Shown one piece after another: positions 18,532 to 27,451 of a DNA stretch of 64,000 bases (position 1 is the stretch's first letter; each line of letters begins with the position of its first letter). Under the pieces are notes generated by a model that worked only from the letters and a program-made list of their open reading frames with translations, had not been told where the DNA came from and searched no databases. The DNA comes from Pycnococcus provasolii (Eukaryota > Chlorophyta > Pseudoscourfieldiophyceae > Pseudoscourfieldiales), in the NCBI GenBank assembly GCA_049487715.1, contig CP150584.1, positions 388,093-452,092 on the forward strand, read 5' to 3'. Position numbers and translations under genes: made by a program.

Positions 18532-18834
18532 AGTCGCATGTAACATCATTAGTTCTTAAGTAACTCGGTCACGTGATGGTGGTGGGTGATGGGAGGCACG
18601 TGTTACGTTGTGGTCGGTGGGTTTATCAACGGGTTACGAATACGAATACGTGCTGTTTTCGATTCCGCTTTCGCACTACAGCGAGCACGCGCGGTGGGCG
18701 ATGCACAACTATTATGCACAACCTGGGAACATGGTCCCGAGGAAGTGCAAACAGGGGGACCGACCGGATCAAATCTTACGACCAAACCTTCAGGTTATTA
18801 CAGAATGACTCTCACATCTGACGCGCATTCAGGC
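18532..18834. other. convergent 3' intergenic region, no gene seen
   Basis: A 303-bp spacer lies between the ends of the repeat protein and the cyclophilin gene. I see only short frames and the doublet ACGAATACGAATACG near 18638. Confidence 0.4.
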
Positions 18835-19698
18835 CTAGCGGTGCATTGCGCGAGCACGATTTCCACCCGCGCGAGCCCAGCGTTGCCTGCCCGCGCGGTA
18901 CGTCCTCGATCGCGTGTGGCTACGAAGACCGCGCCAGCTCTCGTACTGGCTCGGGCCTTGCATAGGCGCCAAGTATGCGAGGCACCCAGTCGCGGGGAAG
19001 CACCCTGGCGCCATCCTGCGTCCCACCGAGAGTGCGCCGCCGCCGCTGGCGCGCGTCGCCTTTGCGGGCAGAGCCGCCTCCGTCGTGCTCCTTGCTGCGT
19101 TCAGCGAGGGCAGCTCGCCGCACGCCTTGATCATGACGTCGAAGCTCGGCTCGCCGGATCTGGATCCGCACGCCTCCATCGCGCGCACGACGTTCATGCC
19201 CTCGATGACCTGTCCAAAGACGGTGTGTTTACCGTCGAGCCACGGCGTCGCCTCTGTGCATATGAAGAACTGGCTTCCGTTTGTGTTCGGCCCAGCGTTC
19301 GCCATGGATAGGATTCCCGATCCCGTGTGCTTCAAGGTGAAGTTTTCGTCGTCGAACGTGCGTCCGTAGATGGATCGTCCTCCTCGTCCGTTGTCGTCTG
19401 TGAAGTCCCCTCCCTGGCACATGAACTGCGGAATGATTCGGTGGAACCTGGAGTTTGCGAATCCCTCTCCTTCTGGCGCGAGGCATAGCTGTCGATAGTT
19501 TTCGGCGGTCTTCGGCGCGACGTCCGCCTTGAGTTCGATGACGATTCGCCCGAGTTTTGTCCCTTCTCCGTACCTGTCGAGCGCGATGTCGAAGAAGACG
19601 CGCGGCGAGTCCCCCGCTGGCGCTCCAAGGGGTGGTGCGTACTGCACAACAGCCTGTGCCTTGGATGTGATGTCGTCCTTCGACGCGGATGCGCCCAT
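18835..19698 (-). CDS. cyclophilin-type peptidyl-prolyl isomerase, N-myristoylation motif
   Basis: The 287-residue protein starts at an ATG followed by G-A-S-A-S-K, a textbook N-myristoylation sequence (M-G-x-x-x-S/T-K). After a short linker comes a full cyclophilin A-like domain: V-F-F-D-I, the active-site [15 protein letters not shown], and G-S-Q-F-F-I. The [12 protein letters not shown] segment contains the cyclosporin-contact Trp. Cyclophilins catalyse prolyl cis-trans isomerisation. The catalytic Arg and the Trp are both present, so it should be active. Myristoylation would place it on membranes or the flagellum (inference). About 85 Arg-rich C-terminal residues beyond the fold have no known counterpart. 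Confidence 0.88.
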   Translation of the reverse strand: MGASASKDDITSKAQAVVQYAPPLGAPAGDSPRVFFDIALDRYGEGTKLGRIVIELKADVAPKTAENYRQLCLAPEGEGFANSRFHRIIPQFMCQGGDFTDDNGRGGRSIYGRTFDDENFTLKHTGSGILSMANAGPNTNGSQFFICTEATPWLDGKHTVFGQVIEGMNVVRAMEACGSRSGEPSFDVMIKACGELPSLNAARSTTEAALPAKATRASGGGALSVGRRMAPGCFPATGCLAYLAPMQGPSQYESWRGLRSHTRSRTYRAGRQRWARAGGNRARAMHR

Positions 19699-20187
19699 GG
19701 CTGGCGTATATGTAGAGTGAGTAGCGTTAAGATAAGAGCCGAGAAGGAGGGGGGGGGGGGGGGGCACGTGCCACCTCCTTCCTTGCCAGCCTGTTGCAAC
19801 ACCCCGCAATTCGGGGTTCCCTCTTTTTCTTAAATTTCTTTTCCCCTGGGGTAGTGTTTTCTGTGGAACCCCCAAAGTCTGAGTTAGTTCGGGGTTCCCT
19901 CTTTGTGGCTTTGTTCGAGACATTTTTTCTGTGGAACCCCCAATCATTCCAAAGGGAACTTTGTCCCCGTAGATTTGTGGACCACTTCTCTTCCATTCCT
20001 GGGTTTGCTTTTGGGTTATCTCTTCTTCTTCTTTGGGTGGTTTTGGTGTGGGTTTATTGCGGATTTCCATACCTCGAAAAGTGGCACTTGTCGCTGTGCA
20101 CACTTCGTCGACGCGTCGTCGCAGGCAGCAACAAACATCCGTCCGTCCGATAGGCTTCCATGCTTGCTGCACGTCCCAACAGTAATA
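19699..20187. promoter_or_regulatory. divergent spacer, cyclophilin / ClpP, with duplicated block
   Basis: This 489-bp region separates two starts. It holds a G-homopolymer of about 18 bases at 19746-19763. It also has a duplicated block: TTCGGGGTTCCCTCTTT occurs at about 19811 and 19890, each followed by TTTTCTGTGGAACCCCCAA (about 19856 and 19926). Both promoters should lie here. Confidence 0.5.
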
Positions 20188-20940
20188 ATGTCCGCGCCCC
20201 TGCTCGCTCTACCCTCTGTGAGGCGGAGCGCCTATGGTTCTGGTGCTCGGGGTTCCTCCGGGGCCCCGCTTCCGTTCTCGCCCATGTCCGGTGGCCCCTC
20301 CCCAAACCCAAACGACTTGTTTGCGACGGGAAACGTTCCCGAGATCTACGCAGGACAAGGACCGCCGCCGGCGATGGTCATGGAGCGATTCCAGTCCGTC
20401 ATCAGCCAGCTGTTCCAGTACCGCATCGTGCGCCTCGGTGGCGCGGTTGACGACGAAATGGCCAACCTGCTCGTCGCGCAGCTGCTCTACCTCGACAGCA
20501 CCGACTCCAACAAGGATATCGTCATGTACGTCAACTCGCCGGGAGGAAGCGTGACGGCGGGAATGTCCGTATTTGACACCATGCGCCACGTTCGACCGGA
20601 CATCTCGACGGTGTGCGTCGGCCTCGCGGCGTCCATGGGTGCGTTCATCCTCGCCTCGGGCGAAAAGGGAAAGCGGCTCAGTCTGCCCAACTCGCGCATC
20701 ATGATCCACCAGCCTCTTGGAGGAGCGCAGGGACAAGCGGCGGACATCGAAATCCAGGCGAACGAGATCTTGCACCACAAGTTGACGCTCAACGGATACC
20801 TCTCCGAGTTCTCCGGACAGCCTTTGGAGAAGGTGATGGAGGACACGGACCGCGACTTCTTCATGTCCCCCGTCGAGGCGGTGGAGTACGGCGTGATTGA
20901 CGGAATCGTTTCAGGTAACCAACTCGGCGTGAGCCTGTGA
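20188..20940 (+). CDS. CLPP: ClpP-type ATP-dependent protease catalytic subunit
   Basis: The 250-residue protein has the complete serine protease triad of ClpP: Ser in A-A-S-M-G-A-F-I-L, His in I-M-I-H-Q-P-L-G-G, and Asp in T-D-R-D-F-F-M-S. It also has [12 protein letters not shown] for the oxyanion strand. An N-terminal extension of about 55 Ser/Gly/Pro/Arg-rich residues resembles an organelle transit peptide. ClpP forms heptameric rings that degrade proteins delivered by ClpX or ClpC in mitochondria or plastids; which organelle cannot be decided here. The ATG at 20188 is the first in a frame that stays open further upstream. Confidence 0.92.
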   Translation: MSAPLLALPSVRRSAYGSGARGSSGAPLPFSPMSGGPSPNPNDLFATGNVPEIYAGQGPPPAMVMERFQSVISQLFQYRIVRLGGAVDDEMANLLVAQLLYLDSTDSNKDIVMYVNSPGGSVTAGMSVFDTMRHVRPDISTVCVGLAASMGAFILASGEKGKRLSLPNSRIMIHQPLGGAQGQAADIEIQANEILHHKLTLNGYLSEFSGQPLEKVMEDTDRDFFMSPVEAVEYGVIDGIVSGNQLGVSL

Positions 20941-21103
20941 GCGAGCGAGCGAGCGGGCTGTCTGAAAAAACTAAGATTGCTCATTCAGTAAATGGAATTG
21001 AGTTTACTTGTCCAACTTTGTCCATTCACACCACACGCCAATCCCATTCTAAAATACAAATTCATTTTTCATTTACATACAGTCACTTACTATTACATGT
21101 TCA

Positions 21104-22402
21104 TCATGGTTCGTCTGTCGAGACAAAAAATGGCGCAAGCTTACGATCGATGGCGTCCACGCGAGGCTGCTCTGCGACAGGCTTACGCACATGCTCGAAG
21201 ACGTGCTCGTGTGGCATGGAAGACGTGAAGCCAAGCGCGGAACGAGCGAGGCATGTATCTGCTCGCGTCGCTCGAAGGTCAAGGCGGCGTTCCGGCTGGC
21301 GTTCCACCGCCAAACCTGTCGCATGCGCAAGCGACGCAATGGTTGTTGTGAATCCCGTGCCAACATTCACGCTCGCACCAACATCAAGCAAGGGCGCTAG
21401 GGCGGATCGATTCGACATGCACGCCATCACCACGGCGCGTGCGACGTCGGTGACGTGCACAAAGTCGCGCGTCTGCGATCCGTCGCCGTAGATAACAGCT
21501 GGCTTCCCCGCCGCGGCGGCGGCGCGGTACACGCCCGTCACGACAGCATGCGCCCCCTCGCTTGGTTCTCTCGGACCATAGCACATGAAGATGCGAAGGC
21601 TCAAAGCCGGCACGCCGTACGCGCGCGCGTGCGCTGCAATCGCGTGCTCCGCCATCGCCTTCGTGGCGGCGTACGGCGTGATGGGACGAAGCGGTGTACC
21701 TGTTTCGCTCTGGCCTGCACGTGAACTCGCCGCGGCGTACACGGTCGAGCTGGACGCGAACACGACGCGCGGCGGCGTTGCGTTGCGCCTCTGCCCCTCC
21801 TCGAACGCCGCACGGAGCACGTGCACGGTCGCGTCGACGTTGCTTCGATGCACGCGTGCGAAAGCCTCCGGCCGGCTTGGGTAGAGGCTTGGTCTTACTT
21901 TTGCCTCCGCCGCTAGGTGTGCAACGCACGCGGCGCCCCGTACCGCCTGTTCCGCCGTGCGTTTCTTGCGCAAGTCTGCGCGTACGATTTCGAGTTTGCT
22001 AGGATCGTTCTGTGCCGCCTCCGCTGCGTTGGCGAGGTACTGTTTTTTTCCGGTGGAGAAGTCGTCGACGACGCGCACGCGCATTCCCTGTTTCAGCAGC
22101 AGTTCCACGACGTGCGATCCGATGAATCCCGCACCTCCGGTGACTGCGACGAGCGGCCTGAGATGCTGGTTCGTCTCTCGTAATACGCCCGCATCCGCAA
22201 GTTCGTCGTCTCGAAACGCTACATGCCCAGGAAGGTGATCGGGTTCCCCAGAGAACGTGCAAAGGTGATCCTTACCGCCATGGTATGTTTTCTTCCCAGA
22301 CGAACCAGGTCTCCTTGCGACACACGCGAGAAGGAAAAGAGAAATGCAGAAGAGAGCGACCCCGACCGTAATGGTGCGTGCGTATTGCGAGAAGGAGAAC
22401 AT
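21104..22402 (-). CDS. NAD-dependent sugar epimerase/dehydratase, type II membrane protein
   Basis: The 432-residue extended short-chain dehydrogenase has an N-terminal signal anchor (about 9-29, T-V-G-V-A-L-F-C-I-S-L-F-L-L). The NAD-binding motif is G-G-A-G-F-I-G (89), and V-V-D-D-F-S-T-G follows strand 2. The catalytic residues lie in S-S-S-T-V-Y and Y-A-A-T-K (Tyr 244, Lys 248), with Y-G-D-G-S-Q-T-R-D-F-V-H-V downstream. These features fit the UDP-glucose 4-epimerase / UDP-glucuronate decarboxylase group. A Golgi-type anchor is common in UDP-xylose synthases and glucuronate epimerases. The exact substrate cannot be set by eye. Starting at 22402 gives the anchor position expected for a type II protein. 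Confidence 0.85.
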   Translation of the reverse strand: MFSFSQYARTITVGVALFCISLFLLACVARRPGSSGKKTYHGGKDHLCTFSGEPDHLPGHVAFRDDELADAGVLRETNQHLRPLVAVTGGAGFIGSHVVELLLKQGMRVRVVDDFSTGKKQYLANAAEAAQNDPSKLEIVRADLRKKRTAEQAVRGAACVAHLAAEAKVRPSLYPSRPEAFARVHRSNVDATVHVLRAAFEEGQRRNATPPRVVFASSSTVYAAASSRAGQSETGTPLRPITPYAATKAMAEHAIAAHARAYGVPALSLRIFMCYGPREPSEGAHAVVTGVYRAAAAAGKPAVIYGDGSQTRDFVHVTDVARAVVMACMSNRSALAPLLDVGASVNVGTGFTTTIASLAHATGLAVERQPERRLDLRATRADTCLARSALGFTSSMPHEHVFEHVRKPVAEQPRVDAIDRKLAPFFVSTDEP

Positions 22403-22549
22403 GCTGATATCCAGGAGATCTCCACTGATCTCCACCGGTTGAGCTCCACCACTGGTCACCACAGACAGACACCTTAAGACCAAGTGCAAGCTTCAATCAT
22501 GTTGGAAGAGACTTCTTCTGAAGAGACCCGGTCCCCTGGAATGCAACAA

Positions 22550-22579
22550 GGGCGGGTTAGGGGTTAGGGGTTAGGGGTT
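22550..22579 (+). repeat. telomere-like repeat at left flank of the LTR element
   Basis: Three to four GGGTTAGG-type units (TTAGGGG variant) lie immediately left of the LTR element, and the same type of repeat resumes to its right. Confidence 0.85.
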
Positions 22580-23248
22580 TGTGAGGGGATCCCTGTAGGG
22601 GATTCCTACCGGTGATTTGAATGATTAGCCCGCGGCGTAACAAGTCTAGAACCAGATGTGAAAACGTCTTGAGTTACGACGCGGAGGCGCGATGCAGCAC
22701 GCATGTAAGGCACGCGCTCTTGTAACAATCATTCTCGAGTAAACATTACATGGAACCTGGCAGGTCTTAGAACTAAACTTGCTAACCCGGTACTCGCGAG
22801 CCGTAAGCATGAGCGAGGGCGTTTAGTTCTCGCAGGTTCTGTTTTGGGGTTTTGACCACCATCTCGCCGAGACGACGCCACAGCTCGCCCCCCCTCCGCG
22901 GCGCAAACAGCCACGCAACAAGCGACGCGTGAGAGGGCTCAGCAGCCCGCTGGACTCTAGCCACGTGACCGTGGCAGGCGTGGCAGGGCCGACGCCGACC
23001 CGAGCACTGCGCTCGGCAAGACAGAGAGAGAGTGAACGCGACGCGCGCAACAACACGCGGCGCGGTTCAGGGGGGTGTGTGAGGGGATCCCTGTAGGGGA
23101 TTCCTACCGGTGATTTGAATGATTAGCCCGCGGCGTAACAAGTCTAGAACCAGATGTGAAAACGTCTTGAGTTACGACGCGGAGGCGCGATGCAGCACGC
23201 ATGTAAGGCACGCGCTCTTGTAACAATCATTCTCGAGTAAACATTACA
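22580..23248. mobile_element. miniature LTR retroelement (TRIM-like)
   Basis: Two identical 171-bp direct repeats (22580-22750 and 23078-23248) begin TGTGAGGGG and end ATTACA, giving the TGT...ACA termini of LTRs. They enclose 327 bp without coding capacity. The internal part starts right at the left LTR with TGGAACCTGG, a possible tRNA primer-binding site (TGG start). It ends CAGGGGGGTG next to the right LTR, a possible polypurine tract. The 669-bp unit is flanked by GGGTT on both sides (22575-22579 and 23249-23253), a 5-bp target duplication. All features fit a TRIM, a non-autonomous LTR element mobilised by another retroelement. Identical LTRs imply recent insertion. Transcription direction is assumed left to right. 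Confidence 0.8.
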
Positions 23249-23293
23249 GGGTTAGGGAGTTAGGGGTTAGGGATTAGGAGTTAGGGGTTAGGC
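23249..23293 (+). repeat. telomere-like repeat at right flank of the LTR element
   Basis: GGGTTAGGGAGTTAGGGG, GGATTAGGAG and similar variants continue the array that the LTR element interrupts. Confidence 0.85.
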
Positions 23294-23398
23294 GGGGGAA
23301 CTTTTCCGCGCGTTTTCTCAGGTTGGCGTCATTCATCTTCCCCTCCCCCCCGGGTCCGGGTCCGGGAACTTTACCCCCCCGGCTGGGGCGATCAATAA

Positions 23399-24550
23399 AT
23401 GGCGGAGTTCCGGTTCCACTTCAACAACACCGTTAATAATGAGCTTCATCAAGAGCCTGTTCGTTCGGGGGAGCTTGCTTCTGTTCTTGCTTTTGATGTT
23501 GATGGCGAGAGCAATGCTCGTTCTCGTGCCACTACTGTGAAGGACATCTCTGAAGCTGCCTGCTCGTTGCCGCTCGTTGAAGTCGCCACATCTTCTTTGA
23601 CACCTCATGACGAGGAGTCACGTGGGGAGAACAATCACCCCCCTTTCTCTTCAGGCAGGCAGCGTCTTGCGTTTGACGTGTCCTCTACAACAACGCTTGA
23701 CATGTACGCAGCTGCACCTGGGCAGCAACTCGACAGTGCGGCGCAACAGCTAACGCGTCAAAAAGCCGCGCACGACAGAGTCAGGGGCGTGTACGAGGGA
23801 GGACTCACCATCTGGGAGTGCAGTCGTGACCTTGTGCGCACTCTGGGGCAAGCGGCGGAGACTGTCTCGCGCGACGACGGAAAAGAAGAACAACAACAAC
23901 AACAAGAAGCGGAAGAAGAAGACGGCAAAGGCGTGCGCATCCTGGAACTTGGGTGCGGTCACGCACTTCCGGGTGTCGCGGCGGCAAAGCTGGCTGCCGC
24001 TCGCTCGACAGAAACGGAAACTCCTGAAACGGAAACGGAAAGAAAAGCAAAACGGCGTCGACGAAGTGCGGAGAGAAAAAATGAAGAAAGCGACACTTTC
24101 GCCGCTGTGGCACGTGTGCTGTCGCGCGGTGCGCCTCTTGTTCTTCACCTGCAAGACTACAACGAAGTCGCGCTGCGTCTTGCCGCTAAACCAGCCGTGC
24201 GTTGGAATCTCGACAACCTGAACGTGGAGGTGCGATACTTCAGCGGTGCGTGGTGCACCAACGGAGTGCTTCCTGCCAACGGACAGTGCTACCACCTCGT
24301 GCTGAGCTCGGAGTGCACATACGAAGTCTCGGATGTGCCAGTGCTCGTTAAGACGGCTCTCGCATGTCTAGCGAGGCGTGGTGGCGTGTGGCTCGACGCG
24401 TCGAAAGCTCACTACTTTGGAGTGGGCGGGGGAGCTGACGAGCTGAGGCGTGTTCTCGCGAAACGCGACGACGTGCGCGTTGATGACGTCGAGCTGCCAC
24501 ATGTTCCGGGCGAGAATATAAGGCGTGTTACCGCCATTCGGTGGTTGTAA
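23399..24550 (+). CDS. METTL18: METTL18-like protein-histidine N-methyltransferase
   Basis: The 383-residue protein has the METTL18/Hpm1 signature Y-E-G-G-L-T-I-W-E-C before the fold, and SAM motif I I-L-E-L-G-C-G-H-A-L-P-G. It continues with L-Q-D-Y-N-E (the family's post-I acidic segment), L-S-S-E-C-T-Y and V-W-L-D-A-S-K-A-H-Y-F-G-V-G-G-G. METTL18 methylates a histidine of ribosomal protein uL3 and tunes translation elongation. Between motif I and L-Q-D-Y-N lies an unusual Thr/Glu and Lys/Arg-rich insertion of about 45 residues, probably a surface loop. The ATG at 23399 starts 106 bp after the telomere-like repeats, so the promoter is compact or overlaps them. Confidence 0.85.
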   Translation: MAEFRFHFNNTVNNELHQEPVRSGELASVLAFDVDGESNARSRATTVKDISEAACSLPLVEVATSSLTPHDEESRGENNHPPFSSGRQRLAFDVSSTTTLDMYAAAPGQQLDSAAQQLTRQKAAHDRVRGVYEGGLTIWECSRDLVRTLGQAAETVSRDDGKEEQQQQQEAEEEDGKGVRILELGCGHALPGVAAAKLAAARSTETETPETETERKAKRRRRSAERKNEESDTFAAVARVLSRGAPLVLHLQDYNEVALRLAAKPAVRWNLDNLNVEVRYFSGAWCTNGVLPANGQCYHLVLSSECTYEVSDVPVLVKTALACLARRGGVWLDASKAHYFGVGGGADELRRVLAKRDDVRVDDVELPHVPGENIRRVTAIRWL

Positions 24551-24707
24551 TGTATTCAATTGTTATCATGTATATTTTAATTTAAGTACACTCCGTTACT
24601 GAATTGAGCGAACTTAACTACTACAAACCCACGAGCACACCCGTCGTCAAACTGACAACATCAACAAAGCAACAACAACAAGAATTTCATCTCTGCCCAC
24701 ATGTACT

Positions 24708-26626
24708 TTACCACCTCGCACGCAGCTTGTGCCGTAACGACCGCATAGCCATGTCCACGGACGTGATCATAAGCGCACACGTGATTCCCCAGAGCACGTT
24801 TGCGAGCACACCGCCATCCACTGGGAAGCTTGCAAAGAACCACGCGAGCGGTGCTATCATACACGCGACATTCTCTGAGCACGTGGCGAGTTTTCCTTCG
24901 CCGACAGCGGGCAAAGCCACGTTCGGCTTTTTCCCGTCGTCATCCTTTTTGTTGCCATTGCCGTCGCTGTTTCCGTTGGTGGTGGCGATGGCGGTGGTCG
25001 TCGACTTCTTTGACACCAGGTAGCGGCAGTAGTCCTGCGTGCGAACCGTCGCAAGCATGAGATGCAGCGGAATTTTGACGGCTGCGAGCGCGACGAATAG
25101 GACCATGAAGACTCCTGCTGATACACCAGACGTCATCACCATGCCTGGAGACTTCATGAGGGTTACGACGACGATGGAGACCCACACGACGAGCGCGGTG
25201 ATGCCAAACACCTTATCGCACATCGCATCAAGATATGCGCCGTAATTCCCATCGTGTGGTAAACCGAGCGAGCGGTAGGCACCAGCGACGGCACCATCAA
25301 GCCTGTCAAGCATGTCGTGCACGAATGCGAGCGAGGCTGCCAAAGAACAGTACGCAAGGCTTGCGATGACGGCGGAGCAGGAGGAGGAGGAGGAGGAGTG
25401 CGTCGACGACTGCTGCTGGCGGCACGCGAGCAACATGGCAACGACGTAGGGAATGGTGAACGCACAGCTTGTGATTGTGACGCGATTGGGCGTGACTACG
25501 TTCGCGAGAGCAGCACGTCCGTTGCGCGTGCTCGCGGCGTTCTTCACGCCTCGCTCCAGGCTTTTGCGCAGTGGTTTATAGACGTGATTCTCGTGCGCCT
25601 CGAGAAGTGCAATGGCGATGCGATCGTCCAATACTTTGATCGTGCATCCCCACGCGTTGCGCAAACTCGTCGCAGAGACTCCCTGGGTATATGGCAGGAA
25701 GATGACCTCAATGCCCTGCGACTCGAGGTACTCTCGGCCTGGGAACTGTGGCATGTCGTCGCCACGCATGTACACGACGCGCTCGAACGCAGCAGATCCT
25801 TCTCCACGAGGCGACAAGTCCACGAAATTGCCGCTGGTTTCTTCGTAATCGTCGCCGCCGCCGTCAACGCCATCGCGTAGAAGTCGCGGTACGACCTCCT
25901 TGAGGCAATCGGTGGGATCGCGATCAACGACGACGAAGATCTCATCCTGCGGACGCAGCATGCGCCTCACGTTGCAAACGCGCGTGATTGTGGGATCTCC
26001 CGTTCGAATTCCCTTGTTGAGGAAGATGGATCGGTCGTCGTGCACACCGAGGATGAGCTTGTGTCCAGCATTCATAAGCGTGTCCAGCAGCTTGGCGTGG
26101 CCGCGGTGGAACATCTGCAGACACATACATAGATAGATGATGAATTGATTGTTGATGATGGCGATTGATATAGATTGTTGTGTGTTGGTGTGGGTCAGTG
26201 GTGAGTGAGTGATGAATGGTGGTGGTGCTGAGTCCGCGTCGGAGGTGATGAAATGTACAACAAAGAGCAAAAGAACATAGACACACGTACGTCAAAACAT
26301 CCCACGGAGATGACAGCCGTTTTCTCCTCAAAGTCAGGCAGACCAAGCGAGCGGCACGAGCAAGATGGTTTGAGGAGCGCAACTGGCACGCCGGCATCCA
26401 CGGAGTGCGCGATGGGGGATGTCACCGGAAATTTCTGCAGCTGTTGCATCTCTGCCGGCTGTCCGTTGTTGTTGTTGTTGTTGTTGTTGTTATTGTCTAT
26501 GGGATGCGTCGCCCGGCAATGATTATATGAGCCATTGCTGCCGTTGGTGGGAGTAGTAGCTGTACTCGTGGGCTTCTTCTCATCCCATCCGTTCATGAGT
26601 TTCTTAAAGTTTGTGCGCAGCGGCAT
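24708..26626 (-). CDS. cytidylyltransferase / CDP-alcohol phosphotransferase fusion (2 exons)
   Basis: Two exons, 26291-26626 and 24708-26114, are joined by a 176-bp intron (donor GTACGT, acceptor TGTCTGCAG, phase 0). The 580-residue product first has a cytidylyltransferase domain. The splice restores G-C-F-D-M-F-H-R-G-H exactly across the junction (109-118), and G-V-S-A-T-S-L-R-N supplies the second nucleotide-binding motif. The second half is a polytopic CDP-alcohol phosphotransferase with D-R-L-D-G-A-V-A ... G-A-Y-L-D-A-M-C-D-K, equivalent to D-x-x-D-G-x-x-A-R-x8-G-x3-D-x3-D but with Gly replacing the Arg. The protein could make a CDP-alcohol and use it on the same membrane, as in the last two Kennedy-pathway steps. 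The alcohol is unknown. Asn/Gln runs lie in exon 1 and a Ser run in the membrane part. Confidence 0.83.
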
Positions 26627-26851
26627 GGCGGCGGCTTGCTTCCTTCTCACTCACTCAATTACTACTCGACAACTGCTGATCAACGATTCAACGACGACGA
26701 CGACGACGACGAGTCGACGACTGGGTGCAAAAAGTGTACGAGATTTTTACGTCCCGTGAACGCGTCCCATACTATGAGTTGTCGATTACACTATCTTCTC
26801 GGAACAAACTAACCTGCGGTGCCGAGGAAACTTCTATGGTAACCGTTCAGT

Positions 26852-27451
26852 TCAGTTCGGTTCAGTAAACGGGGCGAAACAGTGAAAGGCTGAAAGCCAT
26901 TTGCCAAAATTTACTTCCCGCCCGATCGATTCGATCGATGGAAGAAGCCTTGTTGCTGAACGGGGATCCCTCGCAGAACGACGATTTGGGTCTGCACTCA
27001 GCCCGGCTTTTTGGGCCTGCGGGATCCCGGTCGGAGTGCATATATGTAGGACCGTATATTGGTGAAACAACAACATGTCGTATTGGTTCGCACGTTCGCA
27101 CACGACGCTTCCGCAGTTTTTTTTGGATGTCGCGGCGGCGGATGAGGTCGCGGCGGCGGCGGCGGCGGCGGCGGATGTGCTCGCGGCGGCGGCGGACTCG
27201 AGGTGCTCGTCGAGCACGAGCGGCGGCGGCATGTAAAACCCTTGAGCTGTAAACTTACGCTTCCATTCAAACACACGGTTCGCCTCGTCCATGGCACGTT
27301 GTCGTTCATTCCCATCCGACCCGAAAATACCGAAAGTCTTCTCCTTCTTCATGTGCGGGATCCAGATCCGCACCTCAAGAGTCAAGACGTCCGAACTTGG
27401 TTTCGTACACTCCCTTCGCCGCCTTCTCAGCAGTCGCCTAGCTCGATTCAT
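26852..27451 (-). CDS. hypothetical protein, doubtful
   Basis: A 199-codon frame can start at the ATG at 27451. It contains an Arg-rich start, a segment around W-I-P-H-M-K-K-E-K-T-F-G-I-F-G that reads like folded protein, an Ala run from GCC repeats, and an unremarkable C-terminus. I recognise no family. Overlapping frames on the other strand are similar in length, and the frame extends upstream of the ATG without an ATG, so it may be an exon or a relic. Confidence 0.25.
   Translation of the reverse strand: MNRARRLLRRRRRECTKPSSDVLTLEVRIWIPHMKKEKTFGIFGSDGNERQRAMDEANRVFEWKRKFTAQGFYMPPPLVLDEHLESAAAASTSAAAAAAAATSSAAATSKKNCGSVVCERANQYDMLLFHQYTVLHICTPTGIPQAQKAGLSADPNRRSARDPRSATRLLPSIESIGREVNFGKWLSAFHCFAPFTEPN

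Noticed and set aside
17363-18540. Long open frames on the minus strand opposite the 17-residue repeats
   Set aside because: They are produced by the 51-bp tandem repeat, whose length is a multiple of three and lacks stops in several frames. No start, domain or sensible composition.
18840-19311. Plus-strand frame over the cyclophilin gene
   Set aside because: Antisense shadow; the minus strand carries the complete cyclophilin domain.
22751-23077. Protein coded inside the LTR element
   Set aside because: The longest frames are 60-77 codons, Arg-rich, on the minus strand, without retroviral motifs.
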